Origin: Burkholderiaceae bacterium
GTDB taxonomy: Bacteria; Pseudomonadota; Gammaproteobacteria; Burkholderiales; Burkholderiaceae
Reading direction: 5' to 3'
Assembly: GCA_025057735.1 (NCBI GenBank)
Contig: JANWUU010000159.1
Coordinates: forward strand, 1 to 5,399
Length of the DNA: 5,399 nucleotides
A model generated the notes under the pieces. The model did no database searches. It saw nothing but the letters and a program-made list of their open reading frames with translations, and had not been told where the DNA came from. Numbering within the stretch: the stretch's first letter is position 1; each line of letters starts with the position of its first letter. Shown piece after piece: positions 1 to 5,399 of the stretch. Both the position numbers and the translations under genes were made by a program.

Positions 1-129
1 CACCGGCGTGACGTCGATGCGCTCCAGCGCCGCGAAGTCGGTGGTGTAGAAGCGCGGGGCGAGCAGGGAGTTGGCGCGTGCGCGTTCGGTGGCGTCGGCG
101 CCGCTGGTCAGGTCAAAGAGGCTTTCCAT
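1..129 (-). CDS. acsF: Mg-protoporphyrin IX monomethyl ester oxidative cyclase AcsF, N-terminal end (cut by window edge)
   Basis: Only the first 43 codons are present; the gene runs off the window at base 1. The product begins MESLFDLTSG and contains the segment LLAPRFYTTDFAALERIDVTP (residues 22-42, given without its first residue), which I recognise as the conserved N-terminal block of AcsF. AcsF is a di-iron, O2-dependent enzyme that closes the isocyclic ring E, turning Mg-protoporphyrin monomethyl ester, the product of BchM, into protochlorophyllide. The iron ligands lie beyond the window and cannot be checked. The ATG at 127-129 is chosen because a strong AGGAGG lies 7 bases upstream and the following residues match the family. 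The start lies inside the end of puhC (17-base overlap, different frame), so the two are probably co-transcribed. Position right after puhC is typical of many purple bacteria. Confidence is high for identity; whether the full gene is intact is unknown. Confidence 0.93.
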   Translation of the reverse strand, partial: MESLFDLTSGADATERARANSLLAPRFYTTDFAALERIDVTPV

Positions 130-607
130 CGCGGTCCCTCCTTTCGCGGGAATCGGTGCCGGACTGCGCGCCCAGCAGGCGCGCGAAGGCGGCGACGTTG
201 GTCGGACCGAAGGCGATCAGGTCGATGCGCCGCCCGGTGGCCGGGTCGATCAGCAACAGGCGGCCGTCCGCGCCGTGCATCAGGCGGAACGGAACGTCGG
301 CGCCGATCCCGTGCGCGCGGCGTTCGCGCGCGAGCGACCGCACGGTGGCGCGGATGAATCCGTCCTCGCCCGGCGCCAGTACCGTGACGGTGGCGCCGCT
401 GCCGGCATCGATCACCGCGACGCCGCCCTCGGCGCGGTCGACGAACAGCAGTGCGCGCTCGGACAGCGGCTGCGGCACAGGCGTGTTCACGCCGCCGATG
501 CCGGTCAGCCGCACGAACACGGCCACCGCGAGCGACAGCACGGCGAGCGCCGCGGCGGCCAGCAGCACGCCGCGCGGGAACGGGCGGTCGGCGAACGGAT
601 CGCTCAT
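113..607 (-). CDS. puhC: Photosynthetic complex assembly protein PuhC
   Basis: A 164-residue protein, close to the roughly 160 residues usual for PuhC. It has a short cytoplasmic N-terminus (MSDPFADRPF), one strongly hydrophobic membrane segment at about residues 13-33, and a soluble, presumably periplasmic domain. That domain carries two recognisable family blocks: RALLFVDRAEGGVAVIDA (51-68) and LIAFGPTNVAAFARLL (130-145). PuhC is known in Rhodobacter as a membrane-anchored factor needed for proper assembly of the RC-LH1 core complex; it is not a structural subunit. The ATG overlaps the puhB stop as ATGA, and a GAGGT at 617-621 lies 9 bases upstream, which supports this start over upstream in-frame codons. 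The last dozen residues (RERRDRDGKPL) are charged and are encoded by the DNA that also carries the acsF ribosome site, so this tail may be shaped by the overlap. Identity rests on motif recall plus position between puhB and acsF. Confidence 0.92.
   Translation of the reverse strand: MSDPFADRPFPRGVLLAAAALAVLSLAVAVFVRLTGIGGVNTPVPQPLSERALLFVDRAEGGVAVIDAGSGATVTVLAPGEDGFIRATVRSLARERRAHGIGADVPFRLMHGADGRLLLIDPATGRRIDLIAFGPTNVAAFARLLGAQSGTDSRERRDRDGKPL
137..142 (-). promoter_or_regulatory. Strong Shine-Dalgarno site for acsF, inside puhC
   Basis: The minus strand reads AAAGGAGGGACCGCG followed by ATG. The AGGAGG core is 7 bases from the start codon, a near-ideal anti-Shine-Dalgarno match and the best in the window together with that of puhA. 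It lies within the last codons of puhC, so acsF may initiate independently of translational coupling. It also fixes the acsF start. Confidence 0.85.
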
Positions 608-1272
608 GCGGGCGCTACCTCGCCGCGCTCCTGCCCGCCGACGGCCGGGCCGGTCGCCGGCGGCGCTGCCGGCTGCCACTGCACCGGCTGGCCGGCCGCC
701 TGTGCGAGCGCGCGCGCCAGCACGCCGGCCGGCGTCAGCGCATCGGCCAGTCCGCGCAGCATCGGCTGCGGGCTGCGCAGATGCCACGGGCGCACGTGCG
801 GCCACAGGTGCAGATACGCCAGTCGTACGCCGCCCCGGAGTTGCAGCAGCAGGTCGCCGCCGCGCGGCCCGCGCCGGCGCAGGGTGGCGCCGTCGATGCC
901 GTCGAACGGCAGGTTCACGTACAGCGGCAGGGCGACACCGATGCGCAGGAACACGCGGCGGTCGGTGATGGCATAGATCGTCGTTCGGGCGTAGGCCCAG
1001 GCGAGCAGCGCGAGCAGCGCCAGCGCGACCGTCGCCGCGCCCAGCAGCGGGACGGCGGCGGCCACGGCGGCGACCGCGGACAGGCCGTCTGCGGTCGCGG
1101 CGGCGATGCGCCACAGCAGCAGCAGTCCGAAATAAAGCGCCACCTTGCGCACGTGGAAGGCGTGCACCGCCAGCGCACGCCACTGCGGCGCGCCCTGCCA
1201 GAGCAGGCGTTCGCCGGCCGGCAGCGGGTCGCGGATGCCGGCGATGTAGTCGCGCCCGGCCGCCGTGCTCAC
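604..1272 (-). CDS. puhB: Photosynthetic complex assembly protein PuhB (bacterial PH-domain membrane protein)
   Basis: A 222-residue membrane protein, near the roughly 215 residues usual for PuhB. PuhB is a dimeric bacterial-PH-like protein that assists reaction-centre assembly, reported in Rhodobacter capsulatus; it is not a core subunit. Visible signatures in order are ERLLWQGAPQWRALAVHAFH (21-40), hydrophobic segments at about 44-59 and 64-95, the block YARTTIYAITDRRVF (94-108) followed by a VNLPFDGID strand, and YLHLWPHVRPW (153-163) with the helix PMLRGLADAL. The C-terminal 30 residues are rich in Ala, Pro and Gly and look disordered. The start is GTG at 1270-1272, which overlaps the puhA stop as GTGA; a GGAG at 1281-1284 lies 8 bases upstream. 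Much longer in-frame readings run back through puhA and lhaA, but they are chance open frames: the residues ahead of this GTG do not resemble PuhB and simply overprint PuhA. Confidence 0.93.
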   Translation of the reverse strand: MSTAAGRDYIAGIRDPLPAGERLLWQGAPQWRALAVHAFHVRKVALYFGLLLLWRIAAATADGLSAVAAVAAAVPLLGAATVALALLALLAWAYARTTIYAITDRRVFLRIGVALPLYVNLPFDGIDGATLRRRGPRGGDLLLQLRGGVRLAYLHLWPHVRPWHLRSPQPMLRGLADALTPAGVLARALAQAAGQPVQWQPAAPPATGPAVGGQERGEVAPA

Positions 1273-2039
1273 AGCAGCGGCTCCGCGCGTCGGGCGTCGG
1301 CGTACAGCGTGCCGCCGCCGTAGTAGGCGCAAATGCGCTCCTCCTCGAGGCGCGTGACCTGGTCGGGCGCGCGCGTGGCCGGCACGTGCGCGAAGTGATG
1401 CGCGTAGATCGCCTTCACCGTCACGCCGCGGCGCGTGATGCGCGCGAAGTTGATCGGCAGCAGCACGCGCCGGCCGCCGTTTACCTCGACCTCCAGGTAG
1501 CGCAGGATCTCTTCGGAGCGGTCCACCCAGCAGTCCACCACCTTGCCGGCCACCTTGCCGTCGCCGGCGGTGACCTGCATGCCGCGCGGATCGGGATCGC
1601 GCGCCTCGATCCGGTAATGACCGGCCACGCGCAGCGGCACGATGCGCGGCTCGCCCTCCAGCGTCAGATCGGGCGTGTCGGCGCGTTGCGCATAAGCGGC
1701 CGGACCGACGCCGTCGCGCATCGGATCGCCGGTGGGCTCCAGCGGCGCGCCCGGATGCGGCGCGGTCGGTCTCGCCGCCACCGGCCGGTCGTCGCGCTGC
1801 CCATTGGGGACGGTCACGGTGCCGCCGTGCGGCAGCTTGTAGGTCTTCGGCTTCGGCAGGGGCGGAAAGCCCTGCACCTTCACGCGCGGGGCGCGTTCGC
1901 TGCGGTCCGACTCCAGCGGATAGCCCTCGCGCTTGTTCTCGCGGTGCAGGTAGTAGATCAGGCCGGCGAAGAAGATCCAGAAGACGTACAGCACGACCTG
2001 CGCTGCGTCGATGTAGCCGGTGATTGCGCCTGTGGGCAT
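1269..2039 (-). CDS. puhA: Photosynthetic reaction centre H subunit
   Basis: A 256-residue H subunit (Rhodobacter sphaeroides H is 260). A short periplasmic N-terminus (MPTGAITGYID) precedes the single transmembrane helix at about residues 12-31, containing YVFWIFFAGLIYYL. It is followed by the conserved RENKREGYPLE (33-43), then the cytoplasmic beta-rich domain with PPLPKPKTYKLPHG (59-72), PTGDPMRDGVGPAAY (102-116), AGKVVDCWVDRSEEILRYLEVEV (164-186, described here by its ends) and LEEERICAYYGGGTLYA (231-247). H anchors and shields the L/M core and carries protons to the QB quinone. By hand alignment, the sphaeroides proton-path residues D170, E173 and R177 correspond to D173, E176 and R180 here and are kept. 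The surface cluster D124/H126/H128 corresponds to T126/E128/E130 and is not. The start is supported by GGAGGT just upstream and by the N-terminal match to Rubrivivax-type PuhA. A 21-base gap separates it from lhaA. Confidence 0.98.
   Translation of the reverse strand: MPTGAITGYIDAAQVVLYVFWIFFAGLIYYLHRENKREGYPLESDRSERAPRVKVQGFPPLPKPKTYKLPHGGTVTVPNGQRDDRPVAARPTAPHPGAPLEPTGDPMRDGVGPAAYAQRADTPDLTLEGEPRIVPLRVAGHYRIEARDPDPRGMQVTAGDGKVAGKVVDCWVDRSEEILRYLEVEVNGGRRVLLPINFARITRRGVTVKAIYAHHFAHVPATRAPDQVTRLEEERICAYYGGGTLYADARRAEPLL
1270..1284 (-). promoter_or_regulatory. puhB initiation region: GGAG ribosome site and GTG start overlapping the puhA stop
   Basis: The minus strand shows GGAG (1281-1284), an 8-base spacer, then GTGA, in which the GTG start of puhB and the TGA stop of puhA overlap. 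It is the only non-ATG start among the seven initiation sites present. A weaker start after a structural gene would lower assembly-factor output relative to PuhA; this is inference. Confidence 0.6.
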
Positions 2040-2043
2040 GGCG

Positions 2044-2049
2044 ACCTCC
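2044..2049 (-). promoter_or_regulatory. Shine-Dalgarno site for puhA
   Basis: The minus strand reads GGAGGTCGCC then ATG, placing GGAGGT 4 bases before the start codon. It sits in the 21-base gap after the lhaA stop codon, the longest intergenic space in the window. puhA makes a stoichiometric structural subunit, so a strong independent ribosome site fits its need for higher output than its neighbours. That link is inference. Confidence 0.8.
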
Positions 2050-2060
2050 GCGGTGAAGAG

Positions 2061-3482
2061 CTAGCCAGGAAACTGCGCGAGTCCGAACTCTCTCGGCGTC
2101 GGGCGGCGCGTCGCGCGCACCAGGGGGCCCACCGCCGCAAGCGTGGCGAACAGCAGCAGCAACTCGAGGTGGTAGACGGCGCTGTAGCCGGCGATCGGTC
2201 CCTGCAGCGCGGGACCGAAGGCGCCGTGCGCGCCGAGCCAGGCGATCAGATCGCGCAGCGCGCCGCCGGCGGCGATCGCCACCCCGGCCGCGGTGGCCTG
2301 CACCGCGCCCCAGGCGCCGAGCGCCAGCCCGTGGCCGGCCTGTTCGTCCAGACCCATGGCGGCGGTCAGCGTGCCGACCGAGAACAGCCCGCTGCCGAAG
2401 CCGATGGCCGCCGTGCCGGCGCGGAACAGCCACGGCGCATCGAACGGCGCGGCCAGCAGCACGGCGGAGAAACCGCCGATGCCGACCAGCGCGCCGGCGG
2501 CGACCAGCCGGTACGGATCCGCGCCGCGCGTCAGCCGCCGCGCGGCGACCGCGAAGGCCGCCAGCGCCCCGGCCGCGGCGAGCGCGGTCAGCAGCGAGGT
2601 CGCCGCCACCGGCAGCCGCAGGATCTCCGCCCCGTAGGGCTCGAGCACCACGTCCTGCATGTTGAATGCGCTGGTTCCGAGCGCCACGACCAGCAGGAAG
2701 CGGCGCGCGCCCGCGCGCGCGACGAACGCGCGCCAGGCGTCGGCGAAGGCCGGGCGCGGCTGCGCCAAGGAGGTCGCGGCCGGATTGCGCGCCTCCTGCT
2801 TCCACAGCGCGGCGAGGTTTAGCGCCATCGTCGCCACCGCCGCGCCCTGCACCACCTGGATCAGCCGCAGCGGCGAGAAATCGTCCAGCAGCACGCTGAA
2901 CAGCGCGCCGCCGCCCACCATGCCGAGCAGCAGCATCACGAACATCAGCGCCACCACGCGCGGCCGCGCAGCGGGCGGGGCGAGATCGGTGGCGAGCGCC
3001 AGTCCCGCCGTCTGCGTCACCTGCATGCCAGCGCCGGCGGCGAGGAAGGCGAGCGCCGCCCCGATCTGGCCGATCCAGGCCGGCCCATGGCCGGTGCCGG
3101 ACAGCACCAGCAGCGCGAACGGCATGATCGACAGCCCGCCGAACTGCAGCAGCGTGCCGAACCACAGGTAGGGCACGCGCTTCCAGCCGAGCGCGGAGCG
3201 GTGATGATCGGAGCGGAAGCCGACCAGCGCGCGCAGCGGCGCGAACAGCACCGGCAGCCCGACCATCGCCGCCACCAGCCAGGCGGCCACCTCGAGCTCG
3301 ACGATCATCACGCGGTTGAGCGTGCCGACCAGCAGCGCGGCGGCCATGCCGACCGACACCTGAAAAAGCGACAGCCGCAGCAGGCGCGGCAGCGGCAGAT
3401 CGGGCGTGGCCGCATCGGCGAAGGGCAGGAAGCGCGGCCCGAGCCGCGCCCAGAAGCGGATAAAGGGCGCGCGTGCGCTCAT
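2061..3482 (-). CDS. lhaA: LhaA, PucC-family light-harvesting complex 1 assembly protein
   Basis: A 473-residue, very hydrophobic protein of the LhaA/PucC family (major-facilitator-like fold, about 12 membrane helices). LhaA is needed for assembly of LH1 in Rhodobacter capsulatus and is thought to handle bacteriochlorophyll delivery or LH1 polypeptide insertion; transport of a solute has not been shown. Recognisable blocks are LPRLLRLSLFQVSVGMAAAL (31-50), TLNRVMIVEL (54-63), GFRSDHHRSALGWKRVPY (88-105), the WFGTLLQFGGLSIMPFALL stretch (107-125), FNMQDVVLEPYG (273-284) and LALGAWGAVQATAAG (386-400). The C-terminus ends in a short basic tail (RATRRPTPREFG). The ATG at 3480-3482 overlaps the bchM stop as ATGA, with a GGAG at 3494-3497 about 11 bases upstream; homologues also start just ahead of a FLPFADAAT-like segment. 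The frame stays open upstream through bchM, but that extension is an overprinted chance frame. It is the link between the pigment-synthesis genes on one side and the RC assembly genes on the other. Confidence 0.96.
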   Translation of the reverse strand: MSARAPFIRFWARLGPRFLPFADAATPDLPLPRLLRLSLFQVSVGMAAALLVGTLNRVMIVELEVAAWLVAAMVGLPVLFAPLRALVGFRSDHHRSALGWKRVPYLWFGTLLQFGGLSIMPFALLVLSGTGHGPAWIGQIGAALAFLAAGAGMQVTQTAGLALATDLAPPAARPRVVALMFVMLLLGMVGGGALFSVLLDDFSPLRLIQVVQGAAVATMALNLAALWKQEARNPAATSLAQPRPAFADAWRAFVARAGARRFLLVVALGTSAFNMQDVVLEPYGAEILRLPVAATSLLTALAAAGALAAFAVAARRLTRGADPYRLVAAGALVGIGGFSAVLLAAPFDAPWLFRAGTAAIGFGSGLFSVGTLTAAMGLDEQAGHGLALGAWGAVQATAAGVAIAAGGALRDLIAWLGAHGAFGPALQGPIAGYSAVYHLELLLLFATLAAVGPLVRATRRPTPREFGLAQFPG

Positions 3483-4189
3483 CGCCGCACCAGCTCCAGC
3501 GCCTGCGAGACGTAGAAACCATGCGCCACGCGCGCGCTGCGGCCCGGCTGCCAGGCGGCGAGCGCGGCCTGCCCGCGCAGGCGGTCGTGCAACACCGCGG
3601 CGGCCACGGGTTGCAGCGCCGGCGCGCGGTTGCCGCGCGGAAACAGCCGGCCGAGCGCGTGCAGCGCCGCCAGCAGCGGCGTGCGCGGCGCCACCGTGAA
3701 CAGCAGCGAGCCCTCCGTGCGCGGCGCCCAGTGGGCGAGGCAGCGTGCGATGTCGGCGGCCTCGTAGTGGATCAGCGAGTCCATCGCCACCACGTGATCG
3801 AAGCGGCCCAGCGCGGCATCCAGCATGTCGCCGACGAGAAACTCGATGCACCCGCCGGCAGCGGCTCCGGCATGCCGCTCGCGCGCCAGCCCGACTAACC
3901 GCGGCGACAGATCGACCGCCACCACGTGCGCCCCGCGCCGCGCCAGTTCGACGGCGAGCGCGCCGGTGCCGCAGCCGGCGTCGAGCACGCGGCGGCCGGC
4001 GAGGTCTGCGGGCAGCCAGGAAAGCAGGGTCGCGCGCATCGTCGCGCGGCCGGCGCGCACGGTGGCGCGGATGCCGCCGACCGGCGCATCCGAGGTCAGC
4101 CGCGCCCAAGCGTCGACCGCGGTGCGGTCGAAATACTCGGCTACCTGCGAGCGGCGCTGCGCGTAGCTGTCGGTCGGCACGTAGGCCAT
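3479..4189 (-). CDS. bchM: Mg-protoporphyrin IX O-methyltransferase BchM
   Basis: A 236-residue SAM-dependent methyltransferase, the usual length for BchM (about 225-235). It methylates the C13 propionate of Mg-protoporphyrin IX, made by the BchH-containing chelatase, to give the monomethyl ester used by AcsF. The N-terminal helix region has the YFDRTAVDAWARLTSDAPVGGIRATVRAGR pattern (from about residue 19 to 48), typical of the Mg-protoporphyrin branch of the family. The class I SAM site is VLDAGCGTG (68-76), with VVAVDLSP (89-96) for the ribose-binding acidic residue, GDM (120-122), and MDSLIHY (136-142). The C-terminal GFYVSQALELVR (224-235) is a characteristic BchM ending. The ATG at 4187-4189 comes 7 bases after the bchL stop, and its GAGG ribosome site overlaps that stop. 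Nothing suggests truncation or frameshift. Confidence 0.97.
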   Translation of the reverse strand: MAYVPTDSYAQRRSQVAEYFDRTAVDAWARLTSDAPVGGIRATVRAGRATMRATLLSWLPADLAGRRVLDAGCGTGALAVELARRGAHVVAVDLSPRLVGLARERHAGAAAGGCIEFLVGDMLDAALGRFDHVVAMDSLIHYEAADIARCLAHWAPRTEGSLLFTVAPRTPLLAALHALGRLFPRGNRAPALQPVAAAVLHDRLRGQAALAAWQPGRSARVAHGFYVSQALELVRR

Positions 4190-4196
4190 CGTCGCC

Positions 4197-5399
<1,203 letters not shown>

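Noticed and set aside
71..1323. Several plus-strand open frames of 290-301 codons antisense to puhC and puhB.
   Set aside because: Arg/Ala/Pro/Gly-rich, mutually overlapping and without recognisable motifs; the minus strand frames have clear homologues.
1386..2822. A 478-codon plus-strand open frame antisense to puhA and lhaA.
   Set aside because: The product is dominated by Arg, His, Gln, Ala and Gly without any domain, the typical antisense shadow of GC-rich genes. It starts and ends without regard to the real genes.
604..3522. A 972-residue open frame on the minus strand spanning puhB, puhA and lhaA.
   Set aside because: Only its last 222 codons encode a recognisable protein (PuhB from the GTG at 1272). 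The rest is Arg/Ala/Gly-rich overprint of PuhA and LhaA in another frame, expected in such GC-rich DNA.
2061..4109. An in-frame upstream extension of lhaA through bchM, which would give a 682-residue fusion-like protein.
   Set aside because: The extension reads bchM in a wrong frame and has no family resemblance. The ATGA overlap at 3479-3482 and the homologous LhaA N-terminus fix the start at 3482.

Overview
The window is an internal piece of the photosynthesis gene cluster of a purple (bacteriochlorophyll-producing) proteobacterium. It holds eight genes, all on the minus strand and almost without non-coding DNA. Read in the direction of transcription (high to low coordinates) the order is bchH (3' end) - bchL - bchM - lhaA - puhA - puhB - puhC - acsF (5' end). 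This is the well-known bchFNBHLM-lhaA-puhABC-acsF superoperon arrangement. DNA is very GC-rich by eye (around 70%), with G/C at most third codon positions. That produces many long spurious open frames on both strands. The PuhA N-terminus and the presence of acsF directly after puhC look most like Beta- or Gammaproteobacteria such as the Rubrivivax/Rhodocyclus type. This placement is from memory of homologues and was not computed.

Layout: 5111-5399 is the C-terminal end of the Mg-chelatase large subunit (BchH). 4197-5114 is BchL, the ATP-driven iron-sulfur reductase component of dark-operative protochlorophyllide reductase. 3479-4189 is BchM, Mg-protoporphyrin methyltransferase. 2061-3482 is LhaA, a PucC-family membrane protein for LH1 assembly. 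1269-2039 is PuhA, the reaction-centre H subunit. 604-1272 and 113-607 are the assembly factors PuhB and PuhC. 1-129 is the N-terminal end of AcsF, the oxygen-dependent cyclase.

The genes form one functional unit. BchH, BchM, AcsF and BchL belong to consecutive steps of bacteriochlorophyll synthesis: Mg insertion, methylation, ring E formation and ring D reduction. LhaA, PuhA, PuhB and PuhC build the RC-LH1 complex that receives the pigment. Four of the seven junctions are 4-base ATGA/GTGA stop-start overlaps, one is a 17-base overlap, and the two gaps are 7 and 21 bases. This points to a single polycistronic transcript with translational coupling. The strongest Shine-Dalgarno sequences precede puhA and acsF.

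I found no RNA gene, mobile element, CRISPR array, terminator or convincing promoter. No stretch over about 25 bases lacks a gene. I see no undescribed system here. The points worth a second look are local: residue substitutions on the H subunit, the gene overlaps, and the pairing of an O2-sensitive with an O2-requiring enzyme.
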